Origin: Dactylosporangium sp.
Lineage (GTDB): Bacteria > Actinomycetota > Actinomycetes > Mycobacteriales > Micromonosporaceae
Assembly: GCA_013041765.1 (NCBI GenBank)
Contig: JABDRL010000150.1
Coordinates: forward strand, 1-36,371
Reading direction: 5' to 3'
DNA length: 36,371 bases
The position numbers and the translations under genes were made by a program. How positions within the stretch are numbered: position 1 is the first letter of the stretch; each line of letters starts with the position of its first letter. Positions 13,669-22,343 of this stretch are shown in pieces. The notes under the pieces are model-generated. The model was not told where the DNA came from, searched no databases, and was given only the letters and a program-made list of their open reading frames with translations.

Positions 13669-14808
13669 TTGTTGGACCAGCACACACCGAGAGACGACCA
13701 GCGACACCTCCAGCACAGAGTTCTCGCTTTTGGCGCCTATATCCTGGCTTTTGCACTGTTCTGGCGTTTCATTGGCCTACCGACCGATATCATCGCCGCG
13801 CTGGGCTGGCTGTGGCTTGCCACCATCTGCTGGCGAATCGGCCGGCCGTTCCGCGACCACCTGGCGTTTCTCCGAGATTGGCTGCCCGTGGCCGCCGTGC
13901 TGAGCATCTACGATGTCAGCCGGGGCTTCGCCGACAACGGGGCACAGCCCCACCTCCACGAGATGATCCGGTTCGACCGGTGGCTCATCGGCGGCAACGA
14001 CCTGCCGACCCACTGGATGCAGCGCGCCTTCTACGACCCCGACGTCGTCCACTGGTGGGACCTGGTCGTCAGCGCGATCTACTTCAGCCACTTCATCGCG
14101 ACGCCGGTGGCCGCCGTGGTGCTCTGGCTGCGCAGCCGCCAGCGGTGGGTCCGGTTCACCCGACGCTGGATCGCTCTCAGCATCGCCGGTCTGAGCACCT
14201 ACTTCCTGTTCCCCGCCGCGCCGCCCTGGTGGGCCGACGAGAGGGCGCAGGTCATCGACCCGGTCGCCCGCATCTCGACCAGGGGCTGGGACCTCATCGG
14301 CATGCGCACCGCCGGCCATCTGCTGAACGTCGCCCAGCAGAACCTCTCCAACGAGGTGGCCGCCATGCCCTCGCTGCACTCGGCGTTCGCGCTGTTCGTC
14401 GTGGCGTTCTTCCTGCCGACGGTGCGCCGTCGCTGGTGGCCGCTGCTGCTGTCCTACCCCGCCGCCATGGCCGTCGTCCTGGTGTACTCCGGTGAACACT
14501 GGGTGATCGACGCCCTGGTCGGGTTCGTCTACGTCGGGTTGGTCTTCATCGGCGTCGCCGCGCTGGAGGCGGCGTGGGCCAGGTGGCGCACCAGCCCGCT
14601 GGTCGGGCCGGTCGTGGACTCGGCCAGGCAGGCGTGGGCGCGCTGGCGGACCGTTGTCCTGCTCTTCCTGGTGACGGCCGGCCACCGGGCCCGGCAGGCG
14701 TTGGCGCGGCGACGAACCGAGCGGACGGATCGGGCCGCCACGGAGCCGGACTGCGATACCGAGGCCGAGGCCGACGAGTGTGAGCCCGTCGGCCCGCCGG
14801 CCCGGTAG
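13669..14808 (+). CDS. PAP2 superfamily membrane phosphatase (inositol phosphorylceramide synthase-like)
   Basis: A 379-residue integral membrane protein with about six transmembrane helices. PAP2 signatures are AAMPSLHSAFALF and YSGEHWVIDALVG, giving the catalytic His of PSLHS and the HxxxD pair; the first motif position is replaced by the less typical FPAAPPWWADER segment, as in the PAP2_3/AUR1-like group. Such enzymes remove phosphate from lipid or move phospho-head groups at the outer membrane face; the substrate is unknown. TTG 13669 (or TTG 13672) is supported by GGGAGGGG a few bases upstream, and TAGACT at 13632-13637 could be its -10 box. The C-terminal ~90 residues are Arg/Ala-rich and then acidic, probably cytoplasmic. 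Its stop lies one base from the stop of the convergent FHA gene. Confidence 0.88.
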   Translation: MLDQHTPRDDQRHLQHRVLAFGAYILAFALFWRFIGLPTDIIAALGWLWLATICWRIGRPFRDHLAFLRDWLPVAAVLSIYDVSRGFADNGAQPHLHEMIRFDRWLIGGNDLPTHWMQRAFYDPDVVHWWDLVVSAIYFSHFIATPVAAVVLWLRSRQRWVRFTRRWIALSIAGLSTYFLFPAAPPWWADERAQVIDPVARISTRGWDLIGMRTAGHLLNVAQQNLSNEVAAMPSLHSAFALFVVAFFLPTVRRRWWPLLLSYPAAMAVVLVYSGEHWVIDALVGFVYVGLVFIGVAALEAAWARWRTSPLVGPVVDSARQAWARWRTVVLLFLVTAGHRARQALARRRTERTDRAATEPDCDTEAEADECEPVGPPAR

Positions 14809-14809
14809 C

Positions 14810-16309
14810 TCAGCGGCTGGTCTCGGGGCGCCGGAGCGCGACCGTCGGCGCGTCGACCAGCACGGAGCGCAGATCCCGGAAGAGCTCCGGCTTCAGCACG
14901 CCGGTGACGGCGGTCCCCCTGCGCCCGGCGACGATCAGTTCGACCCCGGTGTACACCTCGATGGAGTCCCAGGCGCCCATCGGATGCTCGTCGTGGGTGA
15001 TCCGGAACGCCCGACCGGGATCGCCCCGGGAGGAGCGCTTCCAGATCATCGTCCCGTTTCTACTGTCATCGACGACGATGAGCGCGCCGTCCCGCACGTT
15101 CAGTCGCAGGTGCTCTGCGGACACCCACTGGGCCGCGGCCTCGTGCAGCCATCCGGACAGGCCGATGTCGTTGTCGCCCGGAGGGACCCGGCCAACCGTC
15201 ACGGGCTCGCCCTCCGCGACCACGAACCGCCGCCGGGGCAGATCGTCAACGACGAGCGCCATCGCGTACGCCGGGGGCCGCCGTCCGGCCTCTCGCAACG
15301 GTCCCCCGTGGCGGGGGCAGGAGGGTATGCCGCTGGCCATCGCCGGCACGGGCTGGCCGATCATCCGGTACTCGCCAAAGGCTGAGCAGTCCGGTTCGGC
15401 ACATCGCCAGAGGTTCCTGAGCAGGGACTGGCCGACGCCGCTCGGGCCGGAGCGGACGGGCCGCTGACGCCCGATCTGGGTCGTCGATACCCGCATGGCC
15501 CCCCGGGGAAAGAAGGTGACGATGGCGCCCGGCAACTGGGGAGCCGAGGGCTCCGCCGTGGCCTCGGCGGAGTCGGCCGCCGGCTCCGGGGTCTCGGGGG
15601 CCTCCGGGTCCTCCAGGGACTCGGCGGCCTCGGCGGCATCCTCCGTGCCCTCGACGGATTCGGCCGCCGGCTCCGGGGCCTCCGCGGCCTCTGTGCCTTC
15701 CGGGGCCTCCGCGGCCTCGGCGGCCTCCGTGCCCTCCGCGGCCTCGGCTGGTACCGCCGGTTCCGGGGCGACGGGCTCAGGTTTCACCGCGGCCTTGCCG
15801 ACAACGACAGGCACGGTGACCGGTGCGATGTCCTCGTCGTTGGGCAGCAGGACCGCTTCCCCTCCGCGAGGCCGCAGCCGCAGCACCCGATCCGGACACT
15901 CCCGGAGCCAGGCGTACCGCGAGGCGTAGCGGTCCAGATCCCGCACGGTGATCACCGGCAGCCCGGTCAGGTCCGCGACCTCCACGGTCCGATCGGCGAC
16001 ATCGGGAACGATCTCGATGATGCCGTCATCGGCCCAGCGACCGAGCACCATGCGTTCTTTCGACGTGAACGCCGCTTCGGACAGCAGCGCCCTGCCGGCG
16101 ACTGGGTACAGGACGGCTCCCGCGTCCACGAGATAGCGCCCGAGCGCGTCAACCACCATACCGATGCGAAGCAGGCTGGTGGACCTACCACCATCAATGT
16201 CTACATACCGGACAACCTCGCCGAGATCGACAACCCCCTGGGCCAACATGGCATCGGTCGTCAACCGGCGTTCGATCATGTCCAGAGCACTGCTGAGTGT
16301 GAAGCGCAC
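14810..16309 (-). CDS. FHA domain protein with zinc-ribbon-like segment
   Basis: A 499-residue cytoplasmic protein. Start GTG 16309 is chosen over the in-frame ATG 16324 because the ATG codons themselves read as the ribosome-binding site GGAGGAGG. Residues 1-170 form a domain I cannot name. Residues about 175-270 are low-complexity Ala/Glu/Pro (EGTEAAEAPE-type repeats), probably a flexible linker. Next come Cys pairs in WRCAEPDCSAFG and SCPRHGG, suggesting a small zinc ribbon. A C-terminal FHA domain follows, with VGR, VSAEHLRL and DDSRNGTMIW, the phosphothreonine-binding signature. FHA domains read Ser/Thr kinase phosphorylation. The adjacent upstream gene encodes a kinase-fold protein, so the two probably work together; the 123-bp gap allows separate transcription. 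Confidence 0.85.
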   Translation of the reverse strand: MRFTLSSALDMIERRLTTDAMLAQGVVDLGEVVRYVDIDGGRSTSLLRIGMVVDALGRYLVDAGAVLYPVAGRALLSEAAFTSKERMVLGRWADDGIIEIVPDVADRTVEVADLTGLPVITVRDLDRYASRYAWLRECPDRVLRLRPRGGEAVLLPNDEDIAPVTVPVVVGKAAVKPEPVAPEPAVPAEAAEGTEAAEAAEAPEGTEAAEAPEPAAESVEGTEDAAEAAESLEDPEAPETPEPAADSAEATAEPSAPQLPGAIVTFFPRGAMRVSTTQIGRQRPVRSGPSGVGQSLLRNLWRCAEPDCSAFGEYRMIGQPVPAMASGIPSCPRHGGPLREAGRRPPAYAMALVVDDLPRRRFVVAEGEPVTVGRVPPGDNDIGLSGWLHEAAAQWVSAEHLRLNVRDGALIVVDDSRNGTMIWKRSSRGDPGRAFRITHDEHPMGAWDSIEVYTGVELIVAGRRGTAVTGVLKPELFRDLRSVLVDAPTVALRRPETSR

Positions 16310-16432
16310 GACGCCTCCTCCCATCGCCCCAACTACCCTAGGCCGGAGATCGTTCTACCGGGAGTGCCCGCGCCGGACGCCGTGTGGTTCTTGGCCGAAC
16401 GCCGTGCGGTTTTTCGCCGGGTGGGGAGGGTC

Positions 16433-17272
16433 TCAGCGGCGGCGGCGCCAGCGCGGGCCGGTCCCGCCGGTCTCGGCCGGGCTGACGAGACCGAGCAGGA
16501 TCGCCCGGGCGGAGGGCCGTTCCTCGGGGTCTGCCGAGAGTGCCCGCTCGACCAGCGGACCGATGGGCCGGTCCAGGTTCCCGACATCGAGTGTGGACTC
16601 TGCCGCGGTCGTCGCCAGCTGCCGTCCCGTACCGGCGGAAGCCACGAGGCGGGCCCAGCCGAGCACGTCATCGGCGGGCCGCGGCGGGGGTTGCCCGGAT
16701 TGCCGGGCGAGCCCGTGATCAAGCAGCCGCACGCCGGCCAGGGCGACGATGACATTGGTCGGTTTCAGATTGCCGTGGGCCTGGCCAGCGTCGTGGACGG
16801 CGACGATGGCCGCGGCCGTGGCGACGGCGACCGCGTTGAGCGTGACCGGATCGAGCCGGCCGTCCTCCGCGACGAGTTGCGCGAGGGTCATCCCGTCGCA
16901 GTACTCCCGCACCAGGTAGGTCGTGCCGTCGTGCGTCCCCTTGCCGAGCACCTTCGCGGCGTACCAGGTCGGCATCTTGAGACCGGCGACGTCAACGAAG
17001 TTGCGTCGGAGCCGGTTGCCGCCTGTGGGTCTCGATCCGGCGAGTTTGAGCACGACCGGTGGAGTCCCGGACGACGCCTGGGCCAGGTAGGCCACCGAGG
17101 CGCCCCCGGGGGAGAGCCGGGCGAGCAGCTGATAGTTGCCCACCTTGATCGGGTCGCTCGCCGTCAGGGGAACCGTGTCGGAAGGCAGCGGCACGGCACC
17201 TGAAGGTTTCGGGACCATGCCCACCGCGCCCGTTCCGGACAGCGGACCACCCATCGTCGGACCCTCGTCCAC
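16433..17272 (-). CDS. Ser/Thr kinase-fold protein, probably a pseudokinase
   Basis: A 279-residue protein with a protein-kinase fold: YQLLARLSPGGASVAYLAQ in the glycine-loop position, beta-3 Lys in PVVLKLAGS, hinge-like YLVREYCDG, then GQAHGNLKPTNVIV where active kinases have HRDLKPxN, and LLDHGLA for DFG. The catalytic Asp is thus Asn and the Arg is Gly, while the metal-binding Asp (DHG) and the Lys remain. The activation and substrate-binding lobes are short. Start GTG 17272 has AAGGAGA five bases upstream; the longer frame to 17386 lacks support. The first ~45 residues are Gly/Pro-rich. No transmembrane or PASTA region is present, so it is a soluble cytoplasmic protein. It sits upstream of the FHA gene on the same strand. 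I expect a scaffold or sensor role rather than phosphotransfer. Confidence 0.82.
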   Translation of the reverse strand: MDEGPTMGGPLSGTGAVGMVPKPSGAVPLPSDTVPLTASDPIKVGNYQLLARLSPGGASVAYLAQASSGTPPVVLKLAGSRPTGGNRLRRNFVDVAGLKMPTWYAAKVLGKGTHDGTTYLVREYCDGMTLAQLVAEDGRLDPVTLNAVAVATAAAIVAVHDAGQAHGNLKPTNVIVALAGVRLLDHGLARQSGQPPPRPADDVLGWARLVASAGTGRQLATTAAESTLDVGNLDRPIGPLVERALSADPEERPSARAILLGLVSPAETGGTGPRWRRRR

Positions 17273-17466
17273 GCCGTCTCCTTCCGCTCGCACCCGCCGT
17301 CCCGGGACGGCGATGTCATTCCCGCCGGTCCGCCGGAATACCCCCGATATGTGGAGAAGGTTCGGTGGCGGGTCAGTACGTTCCAACGTACGTTGCCGCC
17401 AGTCTGACCGCTGGGTGGCCGGTGGGGAAAGACCACCACCCGTTCACGAGCGGTTCTGGCGCCCGC

Positions 17467-17489
17467 CCGGGGCACCTGGGGCGCCCCGG
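17467..17489 (-). terminator. Hairpin downstream of the diguanylate cyclase gene
   Basis: CCGGGGC and GCCCCGG pair in a 7-bp stem with a nine-base loop, 23 bp beyond the stop of the GGDEF gene in its reading direction and before the kinase-fold gene. It is a modest terminator candidate. Confidence 0.35.
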
Positions 17490-17511
17490 AACGCCGCGGT
17501 TCGGGGCTGGG

Positions 17512-18972
17512 TTAGGACGGCTCCTCGAATTCGGAGAACGCCATCCCGATCCGCTGCCGTTTGGCCTCGTACATCGCCAGGTCAGCGGCTGCCAGCAGCT
17601 CGTCGGCCGTGTCTTCGATCTTGGGTTCGATCGCGTGGGCGATGCCGATGCTCGCCAGGACCTCCACCGAGGTCGCTCCGATTTCCACCGGTTCAGCGAC
17701 AGCGTCCAGAATCCGCCGCGTCACCTCGATGACCGATTCCCGGGATCCCGTCTCCTGGAGTACGACCACGAACTCATCGCCCCCGATACGCCCCACGGTG
17801 TCCGTTCCCCGCACCGCCACCGTGACCCGGTTGGCGACCGCCTTCAACACCTCGTCACCAGCCGCATGGCCATAGGTGTCGTTGATGGGCTTGAAACCAT
17901 CGAGATCGATGAACAGCACGGCAAGGGAGCGGTTGTAGCGGCAGGCCCTCGCGTAGGCGTCATACAGCCGCAGGGTCAGCATTCGGCGGTTGGGCAGCCC
18001 GGTCAGCGCGTCATGCAGCGCCTCGTGCTCCTCCCTGCGCTGGGCCGTGATGTCGCGGTTGACCAGGATCAGCTCCATCCGACCCTCGCGGTCGAATCTG
18101 CCCGTCAGCGAGGCCATCGTCACCAGCGCGGCACCGTCGCTGCGCCGCTCCCTCGACTCCCCCTGCCAGCCACCTTCCGCGGCGAGACGCAGGACCTCTT
18201 CCCGCGACACCGGAACGTCGTCAGAGGCGACGAACTCGGTACACAGCAGCGCGAACAGGTCGCATCCGGTCGCCTCGGCATTGCTGTAGCCGTAGACCCG
18301 GTCGGCGCCAGCGTTCCAGCTGACGACCCGGCCTTCGGCGTCGCAGGAGATCACCGCGTCGGACATGTGCTCGATGAGTTCGCTGTGCTGACGCAACTCG
18401 TCCATGGCCACAGCGGAATCGGCGAGGATCCGGGCATTGAACATCGTGACCCCGGCCAGCCCCGCCAGGGTCTTGGCGTATTCCAGGTCCTCGGTGGCCA
18501 GCGGGCACCACTCACCGGGCCAGGTAATGGCGAGCCCTCCCAGGAGCCTGCCACCGGCCACGATGGGGAAGAGCGAGTACGCACCGACGTTGCCGGCCCG
18601 CATCCATTCGGCCAGGCGGGCCTCCTGGCCACTCGCCAGAACCGGCCGGGCGACGCCGTCGGCCGAAGCGGCCAGGTGCTCCTTGACGTGGTCGCGGAGC
18701 AGTTCGGCCAGTTCCGTCCCCATCCGTCCGTATCCGTCGGTGACCCACCTGGCCTCACCGGTATCGGCTCGCGACAGCCACACGCCCGCCAGACCGCCGA
18801 GGGTCTCGGCCGCGAGGTCGGCGACCCGAGCCGCCAGACGCTGCTCGTCCTGCACGGCCTCCAGCACCGCGCCAGCCACGCTGACGAGGGCCTCTGTCCG
18901 CTGCGTCGGGTTGGACCGTACCGTGGGCACAGCCCTGAACATCCCCCTCCTGGCATCGGAAAATGAAGACAT
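17512..18972 (-). CDS. Diguanylate cyclase with GAF and PAS sensor domains
   Basis: A protein of about 486 residues that should make cyclic di-GMP from two GTP. A GAF-like domain occupies about residues 25-200, a PAS domain about 205-315 (LIEHMSDAVISCDAEGRVVSWN through VNRDITAQ), and the GGDEF domain the last ~165 residues (HDALTGLPNRR, LFIDLDGFKPIND, RIGGDEFVVV). The GGDEF active site is intact, and RGTD lies exactly five residues before it, the canonical RxxD inhibitory site for product feedback. There is no membrane segment, so it senses a cytoplasmic signal. The start is uncertain: ATG 18972 and ATG 18942 are both plausible. It is divergent from the SpoIIE-type phosphatase across a 315-bp region holding a 16-bp palindrome. 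Confidence 0.92.
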   Translation of the reverse strand: MSSFSDARRGMFRAVPTVRSNPTQRTEALVSVAGAVLEAVQDEQRLAARVADLAAETLGGLAGVWLSRADTGEARWVTDGYGRMGTELAELLRDHVKEHLAASADGVARPVLASGQEARLAEWMRAGNVGAYSLFPIVAGGRLLGGLAITWPGEWCPLATEDLEYAKTLAGLAGVTMFNARILADSAVAMDELRQHSELIEHMSDAVISCDAEGRVVSWNAGADRVYGYSNAEATGCDLFALLCTEFVASDDVPVSREEVLRLAAEGGWQGESRERRSDGAALVTMASLTGRFDREGRMELILVNRDITAQRREEHEALHDALTGLPNRRMLTLRLYDAYARACRYNRSLAVLFIDLDGFKPINDTYGHAAGDEVLKAVANRVTVAVRGTDTVGRIGGDEFVVVLQETGSRESVIEVTRRILDAVAEPVEIGATSVEVLASIGIAHAIEPKIEDTADELLAAADLAMYEAKRQRIGMAFSEFEEPS

Positions 18973-19287
18973 CACGGGTCTGATACGGTCAGCGCCCACC
19001 AAACGGCCCTTATCTAGCCCACCGGTCTCGTCCGACCGCCCATCGCGTGCCGATCTGAACATCGCTTCCAGGTACCTCGGCTCGAATGTCGCGGTCCGGC
19101 GTCATCACGGCCATTCCAATCGGCCGTGGCCTCCGCGACCTGATGGCTCCATCCCACATTTCCGACGGCTCCGTACGGATGCCTGCGGTCAGGGGACATC
19201 CCCTGCCGACATGTCGGGCGATCGGATAGCTTCATCGACACCGAATAGCATCTTCCAGGCCCTGATCGGCGAAGGCAGAGCAACATC
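18973..19287. promoter_or_regulatory. Divergent regulatory region with a perfect 16-bp palindrome
   Basis: No gene is visible between the GGDEF and SpoIIE-type genes. The most striking element is CAGGGGACATCCCCTG at 19190-19205, two 7-bp arms around CA, about 80-95 bp before the phosphatase start. TAGCTT and TAGCAT further downstream are possible -10 boxes for the phosphatase gene. The palindrome is an operator candidate for one or both genes. Confidence 0.4.
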
Positions 19288-21009
19288 GTGCGTTTCGACC
19301 CGTGCCCCGGCAGGCGGCTCCTGCTGGTCGTCTCCGTTGCCTGCGCCCTGCTGATCTCAGCCGGAACGGTCATGGCCTGCCTGTCGTTCCAGCAGGCCAA
19401 GCTCCGGGTGATCACCGCGTCGGAGACCAGTTGCATGATGGTGGCCGCCGAGGTGTACGGCGATCGACTCAGCCTCATCCGGCTGCTCCAGGCTCTGGCC
19501 AGCGACCCGACCATCCGGCGGGGCGACATCGAGGCCATTCGCTCGCGCCTGGTCGCCGTCGGCGGCGAGGCGTTCGGTTTCACCGGCGGCTTCGCCTGGA
19601 TCGATGCCGATGGAACCGTCCAGGCCAGCACCAAGGGCGTCGAGGGCTACCCGGCGGACACCCCCTGGTGGGGCGAGACGGTCACCACCCGCCAGTGGAC
19701 GACGAGTGCCGCGCTGGTGGACCCGGCGTTCGTCGGCGAGGTGCTGGTCTTCGCCGTTCCCACGGTCACCGAGGCGGGCGTCGTCAACGGGGTGCTGGCC
19801 GCGGGGCTCGGAGTGGCCTGGCTCCGGGACCAGGCCGCAGAGCAGGCACGACGGTTTGGCTCCGGCAGGTACGGCCCCGGCACGGATTTCCTCCTCGTCG
19901 ACCGGGCTGGCCAGGTGATCGTGGGTCCGGAGTTGAGCGGCACCCGCGACCTGTCCGGCTCGGCCACCTACCGACGCATCGCCACGGACCGGCACCGCGC
20001 GAGCTACGGAACCCTGGTGCGGTTCCCGGGCCTGGACAGCCGGCCCGACCGCATCATCAGCTACGCCGGGACCGGCTCCTTCGGCGAGACCATCATCTTG
20101 GAGGGGCCGGCCAGCCAGGCCTTCGCCGCCGCCAACCAGACCCTCGCCCAGCAGTTCATCGCCATGTTGCTGCTCTCGGCGATCGCCATCCTCAGCACCT
20201 CGGCCGTCGGCCGCCGGCTGGACCGGCTCGCCCGGGAGCGCGACGAGTTGCACCGGGCCGAGCATGGGGTCGTGGTGGCGTTGCAGCGCTCGCTGCTGTC
20301 CTCGCCGCTGCCGAACGGGGCCAGCGCCCGCTATCTCCCCGCCTCGTCGGTGCTCAACGTCGGTGGCGACTGGTACGACGCGATCCGGATCGACGGGGAC
20401 CGGCTCCTGCTCGTCGTCGGCGACGTCGTCGGCCACGGGGTGCCGGCCGCGCTGGCGATGGGCCAGGTGCGCACGGCCACCCGCGCGCTGGCCGGACGGC
20501 TGGCGGGCCCGGCGGACCTGCTGACAGAGCTGGACGCCTACGTCGCCGGCATGGAAGACGTGATCTTCTGTACCGCCGTCTGCGTCGAAATCGACCTGAC
20601 GGCGAGCCAGATGCGCCACGCGGCCGCCGGCCATCCGCCGGTGCTGGTGCGGCAGAGCGACGGAGCGGTCACGGTGCTGAAGAACGCGGGCGGCATGCCG
20701 CTGGGGCTGAGCCCGGGGCCCCGCGACGAGACCCATCTACCGCTCGCGGACGGGTCCGTACTGGTCCTCTACACCGATGGGTTGATCGAGCGGCGCAACG
20801 AGCTGATCGATGATGGCATCGCCCGGCTGGCTGCCGCGGTGTCGGCTAATCGCCCGATCAGCGGTGACCGGTGCGATGCCGTCATCGCCGAGGCGCTCGA
20901 TGGTACGACCCCGTCGGACGACATCGTGTTGCTGTCCTTCGCCGTCGAGTCGTCCCGCCGGTCACCGGACCGCGGCGCCCCGCCACACCCGAGTTCGGTG
21001 GACCCGTGA
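19288..21009 (+). CDS. Membrane SpoIIE-type (PP2C) Ser/Thr phosphatase with extracytoplasmic sensor
   Basis: A 573-residue protein. A first membrane helix at about residues 10-32 and a second near 287-308 (FIAMLLLSAIAILSTSAVG) enclose an extracytoplasmic cache-like sensor domain that contains GFAWIDADGTVQAST and FLLVDRAGQVI. A short linker leads to a PPM/SpoIIE phosphatase domain with GGDWYDA near residue 359, VGDVVGHGVPAALAM, HAAAGHPPVLV, and VLYTDGLIERR plus PSDDIVLL at the end; the metal-binding Asp residues are intact. Such phosphatases dephosphorylate anti-sigma factor antagonists of the STAS type in partner switching. A STAS gene does lie 11.5 kb away (32525), but it lacks the phosphosite. 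GTG 19288 is the start used; its ribosome-binding site is weak. The next gene overlaps its stop by 4 bp. Confidence 0.92.
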   Translation: MRFDPCPGRRLLLVVSVACALLISAGTVMACLSFQQAKLRVITASETSCMMVAAEVYGDRLSLIRLLQALASDPTIRRGDIEAIRSRLVAVGGEAFGFTGGFAWIDADGTVQASTKGVEGYPADTPWWGETVTTRQWTTSAALVDPAFVGEVLVFAVPTVTEAGVVNGVLAAGLGVAWLRDQAAEQARRFGSGRYGPGTDFLLVDRAGQVIVGPELSGTRDLSGSATYRRIATDRHRASYGTLVRFPGLDSRPDRIISYAGTGSFGETIILEGPASQAFAAANQTLAQQFIAMLLLSAIAILSTSAVGRRLDRLARERDELHRAEHGVVVALQRSLLSSPLPNGASARYLPASSVLNVGGDWYDAIRIDGDRLLLVVGDVVGHGVPAALAMGQVRTATRALAGRLAGPADLLTELDAYVAGMEDVIFCTAVCVEIDLTASQMRHAAAGHPPVLVRQSDGAVTVLKNAGGMPLGLSPGPRDETHLPLADGSVLVLYTDGLIERRNELIDDGIARLAAAVSANRPISGDRCDAVIAEALDGTTPSDDIVLLSFAVESSRRSPDRGAPPHPSSVDP

Positions 21010-21857
21010 GTGCCCGACGCGGTCCGGCGTCCGTCACCGCAGTCGTCGATTCGGGCACCGCGCAGCTCGTACCGGATACCGACAATCCTGGCGGTTGGAC
21101 CCTGTTGCTCGATGGAACGCCCCAGTCATATGTCGATCTCACGGACCCGACCGCGTTGCATTTTGAGTACATCCGGCGGATGGCCTCGGTTATCGACACG
21201 GCGGCACCGGCCGGGTCCCCGATGCGGATCCTGCACCTCGGCGGCGGCGCGATGACCCTGCCCCGCTATGTCGCCGCGACCCGACCGGCATCGGTCCAGC
21301 GGATCGTCGAGCTCGACGCGGCGCTCATCGCCCTCGTCCGGCGGACACTCCCGCTGCCGCGTCTCGGCAACCTCAGGGTGCGGGCCGCGGACGCCCGCGC
21401 GGTGGTCGAGGCCGCGCCTGCCGGGCGCCATGACGTCGTGGTTCTGGACGTGTTCGATGACGCCCGGGTGCCCGGCCAGTTCGCGACGGTTGAGTTCGCC
21501 GCCCAGGCCGCCCGGGTCCTGCGCCCCGGCGGGCGGTATGTGGTGAATTTGGCGGACGGGCCGCCCCTGACCTACACGAAGCGCCAGGTGGCGACGCTGT
21601 GTTCGGTGTTCGGGGAGGTCTGTCTGCTCACGGAGCCCTTCGTCCTGCGCCGGCGGCGTTTCGGCAATGTCGTCCTGGTCGCGGCGGTCCGGCGCGGCAC
21701 GCTCCCCGTAGCCGAACTCACCAGGGCCGCGCTGCGGGATCCCAGCCCGGCCCGGCTGATGATCGGGTCAGACCTCGACCGGTTCGTCGGCGGCGCCCGC
21801 CCGGTGACCGATGCGGAGGCCCACCCCTCGCCCGCGCCCCCGGCCTCCCTGTTTTGA
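21006..21857 (+). CDS. Spermidine synthase-like methyltransferase-fold protein
   Basis: A 283-residue soluble protein with a Rossmann fold like the polyamine synthases: GSPMRILHLGGGAMTLPRYVA as the nucleotide-binding loop, VQRIVELDAALIALVRR with the acidic residue for the adenosyl ribose, then VVVLDVFDDARVPGQFATVEF. The Asp-rich gatekeeper region is weakly kept, and many actinobacterial members of this group are annotated as spermidine synthase without evidence of activity. The substrate is therefore open. Its GTG at 21006 overlaps the TGA of the SpoIIE-type gene (GTGA), so the two are translationally coupled. The C-terminal 30 residues are Pro/Ala-rich. Confidence 0.85.
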   Translation: MSARRGPASVTAVVDSGTAQLVPDTDNPGGWTLLLDGTPQSYVDLTDPTALHFEYIRRMASVIDTAAPAGSPMRILHLGGGAMTLPRYVAATRPASVQRIVELDAALIALVRRTLPLPRLGNLRVRAADARAVVEAAPAGRHDVVVLDVFDDARVPGQFATVEFAAQAARVLRPGGRYVVNLADGPPLTYTKRQVATLCSVFGEVCLLTEPFVLRRRRFGNVVLVAAVRRGTLPVAELTRAALRDPSPARLMIGSDLDRFVGGARPVTDAEAHPSPAPPASLF

Positions 21858-21896
21858 CCTGATCCATCTTCCCGGATCCGCCGCGACGGCCGTGCC

Positions 21897-21911
21897 GTAG
21901 GCTGTTCCTAC
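21897..21911 (+). promoter_or_regulatory. Inverted repeat over the -10 box of the ArsR gene
   Basis: GTAGG and CCTAC (5-bp arms, 5-base spacer) surround TAGGCT (21898-21903), a TANNNT -10 candidate 29 bp before ATG 21933. The placement suits autorepression by the encoded ArsR protein. The arms are short, so chance occurrence is possible. Confidence 0.4.
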
Positions 21912-21932
21912 AAGCGCGAAAGGATCCGGCAC

Positions 21933-22343
21933 ATGGCGTCTGAGGTACGGCCCGATCAGCAACACCTCTCGACCTCAACGGCGCCCACCTCGGCTCAGCT
22001 CCATTCTGCCGCTGAGACCTTTGCCATGCTGGCCACTCCGACCCGGCTCCATCTGGTGTGGCTGCTCGCCCAGCAGGACCGCGACGTCGGCAGCCTGGCC
22101 GAATCCGTCGGCGTTCCGGTGGCGACGGTCAGCCAGCATCTGGCCAAGCTGCGCTTCACCGGTCTCGTCACCTCCCATCGGGACGGCCGCCGGCAGATCT
22201 ATTCCGTCGATGATCCGCATGTCGTCACCCTGGTCGACCAGATCTTCCGGCATATCTCCCCAGATGGCACGCTCTCCCCGGACGGCAGCCTTACCGCTGC
22301 GGACGCGCTGGCCCGGGCTCAGGCGACGATCCCTGCCCGGTAG
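21933..22343 (+). CDS. ArsR family metalloregulator
   Basis: A 136-residue winged-helix repressor: FAMLATPTRLHLVWLLAQQDRDVGSLAESV, recognition region VPVATVSQHLAKLRFTGLV, and wing HRDGRRQIYSVDD. AAAGGA lies eight bases before ATG 21933. There is no Cys in the alpha-3 helix (no CxC), so it is not an arsenic or cadmium CXC sensor. His and Asp residues near the C-terminus (DDPHVVTLVDQIFRH) resemble the alpha-5 site of NmtR/CzrA-type nickel, cobalt or zinc sensors. It overlaps the 3' end of the convergent metal ATPase gene by 53 bp, and the ATPase is the obvious regulatory target. Metal identity is inference. Confidence 0.92.
   Translation: MASEVRPDQQHLSTSTAPTSAQLHSAAETFAMLATPTRLHLVWLLAQQDRDVGSLAESVGVPVATVSQHLAKLRFTGLVTSHRDGRRQIYSVDDPHVVTLVDQIFRHISPDGTLSPDGSLTAADALARAQATIPAR

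Noticed and set aside
20882..21199. Minus-strand 105-codon frame over the SpoIIE/spermidine synthase-like junction
   Set aside because: Shadow of two well-supported overlapping plus-strand genes.
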